This document shows, piece after piece, positions 1 through 9,309 of a stretch of DNA of 64,000 bases. Origin of the DNA: [Streptosporangium] indianense (GTDB lineage: Bacteria; Actinomycetota; Actinomycetes; Streptomycetales; Streptomycetaceae); the NCBI RefSeq assembly GCF_021474405.1, contig NZ_JAKEIO010000028.1, positions 1-64,000 of the forward strand, in the 5' to 3' direction. Made by a program: the position numbers and the translations under genes. The notes beneath the pieces are model-generated. The model made no database searches. It was not told the origin of the DNA and was given only the letters and a program-made list of their open reading frames with translations. The stretch's first letter is position 1; every line of letters begins with the position of its first letter.

Positions 1-69
1 GTGCGGGGCCGTGCGGGACCGGAGCGTGGGGGGTCCCGGACCGGCGGCGACCGAGGAGCGCGGGTCGGG
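1..69. other. left edge, no feature recognised
   Basis: This short GC-rich stretch lies downstream of the leftward desaturase gene. I see no gene start, no clear terminator hairpin and no recognisable gene end, so the continuation of the cluster cannot be judged from it. Confidence 0.4.
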
Positions 70-1173
70 TCAGGCCGCCTGGGCTGCCCGGCGCCTGATC
101 TCCTCCTCCACGGTCCCGGCCCGGACCGGCTCACTGACCTCGTGCAGGTAGGAGGCGACCTCCCGGTAGGACGCCCAGAAGCCGACCTCGTGGTAGGGCA
201 CCCCGCGCTCGGCGCAGTAGGCGCGGGTCAGTTCCCGGGCGCGCGGCAGGTGCTTCTGCGGCATGGCCGGGAACAGATGGTGCTCGACCTGGTAGTTGAG
301 GCCGCCGTAGAGGAAGTCGACCACCGGGTTCGGGCGGATGTTGCGGGAGGTGAGGACCTGGCGCTCCAGCCAGTCCAGGGTCTCCTCCTCGCCGTCGCGG
401 ACGTCCATGCCCTTGTGGTTCGGGGCGAAGATCATGCCGAAGTAGACGCCCAGGGCGGCGTGCTGCACGAGGATGAACGCGACGGCGAGGACCGGCGAGA
501 GCACCGTGAAGACCAGCGCGCAGTAGACCGCGGCGCGCAGCACGAGCAGGAACGACTCCAGCACGGGCCGCTTGGTCTTGCCCTGCGCGATGGACACCAC
601 GGCCGTCCGGAGCATCTTGAAGCCCTCCAGGACGAGCAGCACGAAGAACAGCACGCTCTGGTGGCGCACGACGAACTTCTGCGTGCCCCGCCGGCTGGGG
701 TACTGCTTGACGTCGAAGATGACGGTGCGCCGACCGATGTCCGGGTCCTTGTCCAGGTGGTTGGGGTTGCTGTGGTGCCGGTTGTGGTGGTTGACCCACC
801 AGCCGTAGCTGACCCCGTTGACGAGGTTGGCGTGGATGTAGCCGACGGCGGAGGCGGCCTTCTTGCTGCGGAACATGGCCTTGTGTCCGGCGTCGTGCCA
901 CATGAACGCCGACTGGCCGCCGCACAGCCCCATCCACAGGGCCGTCAGCAGCTGCCACCAGGAGTCGCCCAGGGCGAAGAACGCGGCGAATCCGATCAGC
1001 AGCAAGGTGGTGTTGAGCGCGAGACGGCCCACGTAGTAGCGCGGGTCGAGGTCGAGGAGACCTTCCGCCTTGACGCGTTTGAGGAGCTCGGCGAACGTCG
1101 CCGAGGCGCCGGTGCGCGGGCCGGCCGCGGAGGCGGCTGCTGCCCCGGCTTCTTGTGTGTGCGGACGCTGCAT
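70..1173 (-). CDS. membrane fatty-acid desaturase (di-iron, three histidine boxes)
   Basis: The 367-residue protein is an integral-membrane di-iron desaturase of the FADS superfamily. The three histidine boxes are visible: HDAGH at residues 93-97, HHNRHH at 129-134 and QVEHH at 295-299. The Q in the last box is typical of front-end or acyl-lipid desaturases, but no cytochrome b5 domain is present. Hydrophobic segments flank the first box (about 52-70 and 75-90) and lie between the second and third boxes. The ATG was chosen because AAGGAGAG sits just upstream; the open frame runs further 5' without a better start. It is the last gene of a leftward operon with a 54-residue peptide and an aminoacyl-tRNA transferase, so it may act on an acyl or alkyl chain of the cluster product. 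An N-oxygenating or N-N oxidising role is also possible, since membrane di-iron enzymes vary in chemistry. Family assignment is sure; substrate is unknown. Confidence 0.85.
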   Translation of the reverse strand: MQRPHTQEAGAAAASAAGPRTGASATFAELLKRVKAEGLLDLDPRYYVGRLALNTTLLLIGFAAFFALGDSWWQLLTALWMGLCGGQSAFMWHDAGHKAMFRSKKAASAVGYIHANLVNGVSYGWWVNHHNRHHSNPNHLDKDPDIGRRTVIFDVKQYPSRRGTQKFVVRHQSVLFFVLLVLEGFKMLRTAVVSIAQGKTKRPVLESFLLVLRAAVYCALVFTVLSPVLAVAFILVQHAALGVYFGMIFAPNHKGMDVRDGEEETLDWLERQVLTSRNIRPNPVVDFLYGGLNYQVEHHLFPAMPQKHLPRARELTRAYCAERGVPYHEVGFWASYREVASYLHEVSEPVRAGTVEEEIRRRAAQAA

Positions 1174-1418
1174 GCGTTGCTCTCCTTGGGAGAAGTGCCC
1201 GGTTCGGGCGGCGGCGCCGCTGCCCCGCGGACCTGCGGGCGCCGCGAGTCGACAGTGCTCCCGCGGGCGGTCGGGAACGCGCGGGCGTGCCCGCCCGGCG
1301 GTCCGGGGACGCCGGAGCACAGTGCGGTACTCCGCCGGGGGACCACCGGACGAACACGTGTCCAGCGTGCTGCGCCGCGCTGATGTGCCACTGATGCCGG
1401 TCTGATCGGCGGCGGCCG
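1174..1418. other. spacer between peptide and desaturase genes
   Basis: About 245 bases separate the peptide gene from the desaturase. The stretch is GC-rich and has overlapping spurious frames. Only the desaturase ribosome-binding site next to 1173 is clear. The unusual length leaves room for an internal promoter or a leader RNA, but I see no convincing -10/-35 pair. Confidence 0.3.
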
Positions 1419-1583
1419 TCAGGCGGCGGACTCGGCGCGCAGACGTTCGTCGAGCGCCAGGACGGCGGCGTCCGCGTCGCGCGCCACGTCCTCGTCGTCG
1501 GGCGCGCCGATGACGGCCATCAGCCGCTCGACCACGGTGTGCTGGAGGACTTCGGTGCTGGTGTCGGGTTCGTTGTCGCTCAT
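1419..1583 (-). CDS. 54-residue acidic small protein, unknown function
   Basis: This small gene encodes 54 residues, has ATG after a good AGGAGA site, and lies between the aminoacyl-tRNA transferase and the desaturase on the same strand, 80 bases downstream of the former. The product is rich in Asp, Glu and Ala. It has no Cys and no signal peptide, and a DDEDVARDADAAV stretch suggests one or two amphipathic helices. I do not recognise a family. From context it could be a small partner subunit of the neighbouring enzymes, or a carrier or acceptor peptide for tRNA-dependent aminoacyl transfer. It is too acidic and Cys/Ser-poor to look like a lanthipeptide precursor. Start, ribosome-binding site and operon position support a real gene; any function is inference. 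Confidence 0.6.
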   Translation of the reverse strand: MSDNEPDTSTEVLQHTVVERLMAVIGAPDDEDVARDADAAVLALDERLRAESAA

Positions 1584-1663
1584 CGCTGGTTCTCCTGTTC
1601 TGTAGGACGGGTGGTGCGTGAAGGTGGCGCGTGAGGGCGGTGCGGGGAGGGTGACCCGGGTCG

Positions 1664-2659
1664 TCAGAAGGCCTTGCAGGCACGGAAGACGTGGGCGAAG
1701 GACGCCAGCGAGGCCTGCGGGCCGTCGAAGGCGACGTACTCCGGGATGACCACGTCCGGAGCCCACTTCTGCTTGTACGACAGCTGGGTCTGCGCCGGGT
1801 ACAGCGCGGCCCCCTCGGCCCACAGGGCGTGCATCAGCCACTGGAACGCCGGGCTGTGGCCGTCGATCTCGTGGCCGGCGTCGAGGCCGGTGAACGGAGT
1901 GAAGCCGAAGTGCAGCCACTCGACGCCCTCCGAACGGAACACCTCGATGGCGGTCGCGTTGATGGCCTCCATCAGTCCCGGGGAGCCGTCCGGGACGCGC
2001 CGGCTCAGGTCGTGCATCCAGCCGGCCCGGCCGCCGTACACCGGCGAGTAGGAGATGTACGCCACGGGGCTGCCGTCGATGGTGCCGGTGAACAGCCGGC
2101 GGTGTGCCTGGGCCGGGCCGCCGATCTGGCCGACCAGGAACTCCAGTTGCTGGGCGCCGCCCTTGGAGCCGAGCCAGGCCCGGTCGATGGCGGCGATCGC
2201 GTCCTGCCAGTCGTCGGCGGGGACCTCCTGGACGACCAGGCCGTTGCGGCGGGCCCGGGAGATCTTGTTGCGCAGCTGCATGAAGCGGGTGCCGCGCAGT
2301 GTGAAGTCCGGCAGGCCGACGGCCCAGGAGGCGCCGACCTGGTTGACGGTGAAACCGTTGCGGGCGTAGTGCTCGGCGTCGGCACGCTGGAGCTGGATGC
2401 CGACCAGGGTGCGGCCCTCGTCGCGGACGTGCCGGCGGAAGGCCTCCAGGAGAGGGCCGTAGTCGTTGGGCGCGGCGAAGGGGCCGCCGAACTGGACGGC
2501 GAACCGGCCCGTGCGGCGGTACACGACGACGCCGTCGGCACCGGGCAGGGTGAAGACGTCATTTCCGCTGTTGAGGGCCAGGAACGCGCTGGGATTCTCG
2601 CTTGACGTATGGGTGCGTATCGCCTCGAGAACCGGGTTGTCCATGGCGGTCACGGTCAT
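1664..2659 (-). CDS. aminoacyl-tRNA-dependent transferase, VlmA / LPG-synthase C-terminal (DUF2156) type
   Basis: The 331-residue soluble protein matches the catalytic domain of lysylphosphatidylglycerol synthases (DUF2156, double GNAT fold) without the usual membrane flippase domain. Diagnostic segments are the QFGGPFA region at about 56-62, the basic stretch LRNKISRARRNG at 129-140 and a C-terminal SYKQKWAP at 294-301, which corresponds to the conserved Lys/Phe-rich end of the family. Family members take an amino acid from aminoacyl-tRNA and transfer it to a non-ribosomal acceptor. The closest functional precedent I know is VlmA of valanimycin biosynthesis, which moves serine from seryl-tRNA to isobutylhydroxylamine. 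Here the gene heads a leftward operon under a SARP-type operator and is divergent from three tRNA-Ser-like genes, which makes serine a plausible donor. ATG at 2659 follows AAAGGGG. Family is well supported; substrate is inferred. Confidence 0.82.
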   Translation of the reverse strand: MTVTAMDNPVLEAIRTHTSSENPSAFLALNSGNDVFTLPGADGVVVYRRTGRFAVQFGGPFAAPNDYGPLLEAFRRHVRDEGRTLVGIQLQRADAEHYARNGFTVNQVGASWAVGLPDFTLRGTRFMQLRNKISRARRNGLVVQEVPADDWQDAIAAIDRAWLGSKGGAQQLEFLVGQIGGPAQAHRRLFTGTIDGSPVAYISYSPVYGGRAGWMHDLSRRVPDGSPGLMEAINATAIEVFRSEGVEWLHFGFTPFTGLDAGHEIDGHSPAFQWLMHALWAEGAALYPAQTQLSYKQKWAPDVVIPEYVAFDGPQASLASFAHVFRACKAF

Positions 2660-2737
2660 TGTTTTCCCCTTTCGGGAGCGTTTTCCGTCGTCCCGAGTAG
2701 AGCACCGAGGACAGGCGTGGGAAAAGACCGGACGGGA

Positions 2738-2778
2738 ATTATCAGATCGCGTCAGAGAAACGTCAGCACTTTGTCAGA
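2738..2778 (-). promoter_or_regulatory. SARP-type operator and -10 for the transferase operon
   Basis: On the minus strand three heptamers, TCTGACA, GCTGACG and TCTGACG (plus-strand 2772-2778, 2761-2767, 2750-2756), repeat with exact 11-bp spacing. They are followed six bases later by GATAAT (plus-strand 2738-2743), a good -10 sequence. Direct heptamers at 11-bp spacing just upstream of a -10 are the hallmark of SARP-activated promoters in Streptomyces. Transcription would start near 2731, giving a leader of about 70 bases before the transferase ATG. A SARP gene lies 0.8 kb away. The same element also sits about 60 bases upstream of the rightward tRNA-like array and could affect both directions. 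Confidence 0.6.
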
Positions 2779-2834
2779 CCTCCCTGCCACTGTTGTTCTC
2801 GTGAACGGCACGGGAGACCGGAAGTTGGGAACGA

Positions 2835-2928
<94 letters not shown>

Positions 2929-2958
2929 GAAAAAGGCCACGCACCACCGGCCACACAA

Positions 2959-3052
<94 letters not shown>

Positions 3053-3083
3053 GAAAAAAGGCCACGCACCACCGGCCACACAA

Positions 3084-3177
<94 letters not shown>

Positions 3178-3285
3178 TCGTCGTACACACCCCGGCACCC
3201 GGCTTCCGGCGCGGCCCCGCCCCACCCGGCCGCGCGGCCCCGGTGCCGCACGCACCGTCGGTGACCCCCGCGCCGGCGGACACAC

Positions 3286-3329
3286 GCGCCCCGGCGCACC
3301 GCCCGACACCAGGCGGTGCGCCGGGGCGC
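3286..3329 (+). terminator. strong hairpin downstream of the tRNA-like array
   Basis: An 18-bp perfect GC-rich stem (3286-3303 with 3312-3329) encloses an 8-base loop. It has no T-tract, as is usual in Streptomyces. It lies 110 bases after the third tRNA-like copy and 270 bases before the SARP gene, so it probably ends transcription of the array. Confidence 0.6.
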
Positions 3330-3596
3330 AGACACGTCCACATCCACCACCACCCCTTCCGCTTAACCTCTACTGTCCGGCAACCCCGCAGGTCAGCACC
3401 CTTGTCGGCCTCACTCGGACTCGTTCAGCAGAAAAATACCTTCCCAAAGGAATTATTCTGTGCCACGATGAGGTCGGGAGGAAACCCCGGGACGGAAGCC
3501 GGCCGGGAGACCGCCACGCGGCCTCGGCCGCAGAGACGGACCGCCGCGACCGGGCCCCCGACCACTCTCTGCCGCACTGATCGCCAAGGGGGAAAC
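3330..3596. other. upstream region of the SARP gene
   Basis: This non-coding stretch contains unusually AT-rich patches for the window around 3431-3460, where a promoter for the SARP gene is likely. The last ten bases hold its ribosome-binding site (AAGGGGG). GTCAG-like motifs occur near 3392 and 3424 but not at an exact 11-bp spacing, so autoregulation cannot be claimed. Confidence 0.35.
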
Positions 3597-4391
3597 ATGC
3601 TGAGGTTCTCGATCCTCGGGGCACTGCAGATCCGCACCGCGTCGGGGCCGGCCGAGATCTCCGGCGATCTGCAACGGACCCTGGTCCAGACGCTGCTGGT
3701 CAGCGAGGGCCAGTCGGTCTCCGGTGAGGCGCTGGTCGAGGAGATGTGGGGCGAGGGCGCCCCGGACAACCAGGCCAACGCCCTGCAGGCCCACGTCAGC
3801 CGGCTGCGCCGTAAGCTGCGCGGCCTGGAGCCCGACCGCACCACCTCGCGCGTCACCATCCACCCCTCCGGCTACCGCCTGACTGTCAACGAGGGGGAGC
3901 TGGACGCCGCCGAGTTCGTCAGGACGGTCCGCCAGGCCGAGACCCTCGGCTCCGGCTCACCGGAGGAGGCGGCGCGGTTACTGAGGCAGGCCCTCGCCAT
4001 GTGGCGGGGGCCGGTCTTCGGCGGCTTCACCGGCGGGACCCTGTGCCAGCTCGCCGGCGCCCGCTACGAGGAGTACCGCATGCGGGCCATGGAGCTCCGC
4101 TTCGACGCCGAACTGCGGCTCGGCCGGCACGCCGCCGTCCTGGCCGAACTCGCCGAGACCCACACGAGCCACCCGCTCAGGGAACGCTTCTGCGAGCAGC
4201 TGATGATCGCCCTCTACTGCGCGGGCCGCCAGGCCGACGCCCTGGACGTGTTCCGCCGTATGCGCCGCCACCTCGCCGACGAACTCGGCATCGAGCCCTC
4301 CCCCGCGCTGCGGCAGGTCGAGAGCGCCATCCTGTCGCACGACCCGGCCCTGTCCGGTGACCTGCGCGCTCCCCTCCTCCAACTCACCTGA
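3597..4391 (+). CDS. SARP-family transcriptional activator (small type)
   Basis: The 264-residue protein has an OmpR/PhoB-like winged-helix DNA-binding domain (about 15-95, with the VSRLRRKLRG recognition region) followed by a bacterial transcriptional activation domain (about 100-245). This is the architecture of short SARPs such as ActII-ORF4 and RedD. SARPs bind 11-bp-spaced heptamer repeats and recruit RNA polymerase to antibiotic biosynthesis promoters. A fitting operator lies at 2750-2778, in front of the leftward transferase operon, so this gene is the likely pathway-specific activator. ATG follows AAGGGGGAAAC. It lacks the ATPase and TPR regions of AfsR-type large SARPs. Assignment is firm; the target is inferred from proximity and the repeats. 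Confidence 0.9.
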   Translation: MLRFSILGALQIRTASGPAEISGDLQRTLVQTLLVSEGQSVSGEALVEEMWGEGAPDNQANALQAHVSRLRRKLRGLEPDRTTSRVTIHPSGYRLTVNEGELDAAEFVRTVRQAETLGSGSPEEAARLLRQALAMWRGPVFGGFTGGTLCQLAGARYEEYRMRAMELRFDAELRLGRHAAVLAELAETHTSHPLRERFCEQLMIALYCAGRQADALDVFRRMRRHLADELGIEPSPALRQVESAILSHDPALSGDLRAPLLQLT

Positions 4392-4499
4392 CGCCACCGG
4401 TCCCGACGCCGCGTAAGCGGCACGTCAGCCGCTGGTCAGCACTGCCTGGAACGATCCGGAACGGAAGTGGAAACCGCCCCCCGACCTTTGGAGAACCAC

Positions 4500-4931
4500 A
4501 TGACCACGAGCCAGTCGCCGGCCCGCGCCGTGACGACCCAGGGGCGCGCGGAGGCCGCGCGTCCATTACGCCTCTTCCTCGGCCTCGACGCCGTCGTGAC
4601 CGGGGGCAACGGCCTCATCTACCTGTTCGCCGCCGGCCCGGTGGGGGACCTGCTCGGCCTCGACAGCGGCTTCCTCCGCGGCATCGGCGTGTTCCTCACC
4701 GTCTACGGCGCGCTGGTCGCCGTGCTGGCCGGCCGTCCGGTGCCGTCCACCGCGGCCACCAAGGTGGTCATCGAGGCGAATCTGCTGTGGGCGGTCGCGA
4801 GCGTGGCCGCCGTGGTCTTCGGCTGGCTGGACCCGAACACCGTCGGCACGGTGTGGACCCCGCTCCAAGCGGCCGTCGTCGCGGTGTTCGCCGTGCTCCA
4901 GATGAACGGCCTGCGCCGGCTCGGCAACTGA
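4500..4931 (+). CDS. small integral membrane protein, four predicted helices
   Basis: The 143-residue protein has a polar N-terminus of about 25 residues and four hydrophobic segments (about 27-55, 61-80, 88-108 and 116-137). I recognise no catalytic motif; the pattern resembles uncharacterised actinobacterial membrane proteins. It follows the SARP gene by 108 bases and precedes the acyl-CoA carboxylase gene by 24 bases, so it is probably cotranscribed with the latter. ATG follows TTTGGAGA. A role in export or resistance would fit the cluster context but is not shown by the sequence. Confidence 0.7.
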   Translation: MTTSQSPARAVTTQGRAEAARPLRLFLGLDAVVTGGNGLIYLFAAGPVGDLLGLDSGFLRGIGVFLTVYGALVAVLAGRPVPSTAATKVVIEANLLWAVASVAAVVFGWLDPNTVGTVWTPLQAAVVAVFAVLQMNGLRRLGN

Positions 4932-4955
4932 CATCCCGTCCCATCAGGGGGAGAC

Positions 4956-6500
<1,545 letters not shown>

Positions 6501-6532
6501 CGGCACGGCCGCCCCACAGTGACGGAGGTCCC

Positions 6533-6721
6533 ATGCTCACTCCCCCGCCCCCCATCCGCATCGAGAAGGGCCAAGCCACGGACGAGGAACTGGCCGCCCT
6601 CGCGGCCCTGCTGCTCAGCCGTGCCGCCCGGGCCGGCGTCGACGCGCAGGCGTCCACCCCCGGCACCACCTCCTGGCGCCCCCACCCCTTCCACGCCCCG
6701 CACAGCTGGCAGACACCCTGA
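6533..6721 (+). CDS. acyl-CoA carboxylase epsilon subunit
   Basis: The 62-residue protein begins with IRIEKGQATDEELAALAA after a short leader and ends in a Trp/Pro-rich tail. This is the typical AccE/PccE pattern in Streptomyces, where the small subunit stimulates the alpha/beta carboxylase complex. It lies 32 bases after the beta subunit and has its own GGAGG-like site. The pairing supports a functional carboxylase dedicated to this locus. Confidence 0.8.
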   Translation: MLTPPPPIRIEKGQATDEELAALAALLLSRAARAGVDAQASTPGTTSWRPHPFHAPHSWQTP

Positions 6722-6731
6722 GCAGTGACGA

Positions 6732-6786
6732 GCCGAAGCACCGGACCGGCCTCCTCCCCCCGAGGCGGCCGGTCCAGCGCTTCGGC
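6732..6786 (+). terminator. hairpin after the carboxylase genes
   Basis: A long imperfect GC-rich stem pairs 6732-6751 with 6767-6786, with two mismatches. It lies ten bases after the epsilon stop codon and marks the right end of the SARP-to-carboxylase group. Confidence 0.6.
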
Positions 6787-6827
6787 ACACCCAGCTCCCG
6801 CAGCACACAGGACAACGAAAGCTCAGG

Positions 6828-6890
6828 TCAGGACCCCTTGCCCGCAGGTTCGAGGATCGCCACGCACTCCACGTGATGCGTCATCGCGAA
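6828..6890 (-). pseudogene. 3' remnant of a TRAM-type RNA methyltransferase gene
   Basis: Read leftwards, this fragment encodes MTHHVECVAILEPAGKGS and a stop. It matches the last residues of the intact RNA methyltransferase whose gene ends at 9605 (there ending EPTGKGH). Nucleotide identity over 63 bases is roughly four fifths, so it is a diverged copy and not a recent exact duplication. Nothing else of that gene precedes it; the broken MFS gene abuts. I read it as a scar from insertion or replacement at the end of this core gene. Confidence 0.7.
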
Positions 6891-7894
6891 ACATGTGGAG
6901 CAAATACGTGTGGACATTTCCGCTGCCCAGCGGCGCCTTGAGAAGAAGACAGGCAAAGGACGAGCACCGCCGAGGACGCCCTGTCCGGCCACGCTCAGAT
7001 CGAAGACGGCCAGACAGCATCCGCGTCGCTCCTCGGGCGCCAGGGCGATGGACAGGCCCCACACCGCGGAGTTGGCCGTCAACTCCGCCAGGGACAGCGT
7101 CACCAAGGCGGCGGTCAGCCATGCCCTCGCGGGCCCGCCCGCGAGGGAGCCGGACGCGGCGAAGCACAGACTGCTCACCGCGGGCATAGCGCCCGTCCAC
7201 GTCAGCATCCGGGTGGTGCGCCGTCGGCCGGTCGCCAGTTCGCTGACCGGGATCTGTAACACGACGACCAGCAGCCTCGTGTCGAAGGAGAACAGCAGGA
7301 AGTTGAGCCCGGTCAGCGTCAGATAGCGCGCGTCGGGCAACATCCGGCTGGTGTCCGACCATTCGGCCGCGCCGCGCCCTCCGGGCCGCCTCGGTTGTCG
7401 GCGCGGTCGTCGGCGCGGTGAGTTCGGACACCCGCAGCACGAGTACCGCACCGCCGAGGAAGCCAGCCCGATGGTGACCAGCGTGACCCGGTGGGCGGCC
7501 GGGATGTCGTCGGTGAGCGCCACCCCGGCCGCCATCGCGCCGATCCCGAGTCCGCAGTTGCGTACGACATTGACCACCGCAAGCAGCCGGGGTGCGCTCC
7601 TGGCGCTCCGGCACGGCACGGCGACCAGCGCCTGGAGCACCGGCAGCCCCGGACGGGCGCACGCCACCGCGCACAGCGTCACCGCCATGAACTGCCAGAA
7701 GTCCGTGACGAAGACGTACGCCGCGCAGCACACCCCTCACTCCGAATACACCGAGGCGAGCACCCGCCGAGCCCGTACCGGTCGGCGAATGCCCCGCCGA
7801 GCAGGGATACCCCGAGGGCCACGACGCCGGCGAGGCCAAGCGACTGGACGAGAGCGGCGGCGGCGAGCCTGCGCCCGCCCGCGGTCAGCCTCAC
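6891..7894 (-). pseudogene. degraded MFS transporter
   Basis: Two leftward frames together give a major-facilitator transporter. The N-terminal part begins near 7894 and reaches the typical AFADRYG loop after the first two helices. The frame then shifts near 7730-7780 and continues with several hydrophobic segments to about 6900. A further low-complexity Arg/Pro stretch in the middle (about 7370-7440) suggests another frameshift pair. The 3' end runs into the methyltransferase remnant with no stop codon of its own. Neighbouring genes read cleanly, so this is decay and not poor sequence overall. It is most likely a dead drug-efflux gene. Confidence 0.65.
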
Positions 7895-8021
7895 GCCGCT
7901 TTCCCCCGCCCATACTCAAGATCAAAAACTTCGATTCCTGTCCTTCCTGCCTGGCCGAAGTGAGCGGAACAATCATTCCGAGGTAAGCCGAGGCATCGCC
8001 CTTGGCGGCCCCGACCTGGGC

Positions 8022-8648
8022 TCAGGCGGGCTCCTGGCCAGCGGCCAGGGCACGCAGATGCCGGTGAAGGATCGCGCGCGCGTCCTCGGGCGGCATCAGA
8101 TCGGGGTGGAGCACCCCGCCGAGAGTGAGGCCGTCCAGGAGGGCGGCCAGCCGCTGGGTCTCCAGCGCGATGTCGAGGTCGCCGGGGATGCCACCGGAGC
8201 GCTGGGCCTCCAGCAGGACCCGACCGATCAGCTCGCGTGCCTCCTCGTGCATCCGGCGCGCGCAGGGCCGGAATTCCGGGCGGGTGCGCGCGGCGGTGAC
8301 GAACGCCAGCCAGACCACCGCCTCCTCGCGGCGGGTCTCGTCGAGGGGGAGGAACTCGGCGAACAACTCCTCGGTGCGGGCGCGGCGGTCGATGCCCGCG
8401 TCCGGGTCGAGGAGCTGCTCGGCGTGGCTGCGGATGCGGCCGTCGATGCGGCGCCGCAGCTCTTCCATGGTGAAGATCATCAGCTCGGTGTGGCTGGCGA
8501 AGTAGTGCCGCACGGAGCCGATGACGAGCCCGGCCTCCTGGGCGACGTTCCGCAGGGAGGCGCTTTCGAGGCCCTCCCTGCCCACGATGCGAAGAACGGC
8601 TTGGGCGACATCCTGGCGCCGGGTTTCGGCTACGACGACTCTTGGCAT
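8022..8648 (-). CDS. TetR-family transcriptional regulator
   Basis: The 208-residue protein has a TetR N-terminal helix-turn-helix (about 8-55, with SLRNVAQEAGLVIGSVRHYF) and a C-terminal ligand-binding domain resembling the BetI-like TetR_C group. ATG at 8648 was preferred over longer upstream frames because an inverted repeat lies directly upstream and the conserved HTH begins a few residues in. It is divergent from a membrane-protein gene, with 82 bases between starts, so it probably represses that gene and itself. The inducer is unknown. Confidence 0.88.
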   Translation of the reverse strand: MPRVVVAETRRQDVAQAVLRIVGREGLESASLRNVAQEAGLVIGSVRHYFASHTELMIFTMEELRRRIDGRIRSHAEQLLDPDAGIDRRARTEELFAEFLPLDETRREEAVVWLAFVTAARTRPEFRPCARRMHEEARELIGRVLLEAQRSGGIPGDLDIALETQRLAALLDGLTLGGVLHPDLMPPEDARAILHRHLRALAAGQEPA

Positions 8649-8658
8649 GTTGTTGTTA

Positions 8659-8674
8659 TAGCACGGGCTTGCTA
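8659..8674. promoter_or_regulatory. inverted repeat, candidate TetR operator
   Basis: TAGCA and TGCTA flank a six-base spacer (CGGGCT) eleven bases upstream of the TetR start codon, inside an AT-rich patch. The position between divergent genes is that expected for the regulator's own operator. Confidence 0.5.
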
Positions 8675-8730
8675 AATTAATCCGGCGCGTCCCTGCTGGG
8701 GCACGGACAGGCCAGGAATAAAGGGGTGCA

Positions 8731-9231
8731 GTGGTGGACACGTGGATGCTCGTAACGATCATCGCCATAGCCGCGGTCGCGGTGGTGATCAAGCGTCTGC
8801 TGGGCGAACCGCTCAACGCCCGGGACCTGTTCGCGCCACCGCTGGTCTTAACCGGCCTCGGGATCTGGGCCCTGACCGAGGTGAAGGGATTGACCGGTAC
8901 GGACCTCGGCTGGGTCATCGCCGGTTCGGTGCTGGGTGTCGGGCTCGGCGCGGTGCGCGGCGCCACCATCCAGGTCTATCCCAAGGAAGGGACCCTCTAC
9001 CAGCGCTACACCGGCAAGACGTTCCTCGTGATCATCGGTTCCCTGCTGGTGATGGCCGCCTTCGGCTTCCTCGCGGTACACATGGGGATGCAGGCGGAGG
9101 CGCGGCCGATCAACCTCTCCATCGGCGTCGGATTCCTGGGCGAGGCGCTGGTCGTCGGCGCCCGCGGGCTGTCCACGGGGGTTCCCTTCGCCCCCGAGAA
9201 GCCGCGGCGTTTCGAGCGGCCGCGCATCTGA
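8731..9231 (+). CDS. membrane protein, CcdC/DUF1453-like
   Basis: The 166-residue protein has an N-terminal hydrophobic helix (3-20), further helices at about 38-52, 58-78, 95-118 and 126-146, and a basic cytoplasmic tail. The pattern and the VYPKEGTLYQRYTGKTF segment resemble DUF1453/CcdC-like proteins, whose role is poorly known. The start is GTG, with a second GTG one codon in, after AAGGGGTG. It is divergent from the TetR gene and followed by a very strong hairpin. Its expression is probably set by that regulator. Confidence 0.72.
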   Translation: MVDTWMLVTIIAIAAVAVVIKRLLGEPLNARDLFAPPLVLTGLGIWALTEVKGLTGTDLGWVIAGSVLGVGLGAVRGATIQVYPKEGTLYQRYTGKTFLVIIGSLLVMAAFGFLAVHMGMQAEARPINLSIGVGFLGEALVVGARGLSTGVPFAPEKPRRFERPRI

Positions 9232-9251
9232 CGGCCGCCCGCCACGACGGC

Positions 9252-9298
9252 GAGACGAGGGGCCGGGAGACAGTGACTGTCTCCCGGCCCCTCGTCTC
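9252..9298. terminator. 22-bp perfect hairpin
   Basis: Bases 9252-9273 pair perfectly with 9277-9298 around the loop TGA. This is one of the longest stems in the window and ends the rightward membrane-protein gene. Confidence 0.8.
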
Positions 9299-9309
9299 GT
9301 CATGTCGTC

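Noticed and set aside
3392..3428. SARP repeats in the SARP gene's own promoter
   Set aside because: GTCAG-like motifs are present but their spacing is not a multiple of 11, so the pattern is not convincing.
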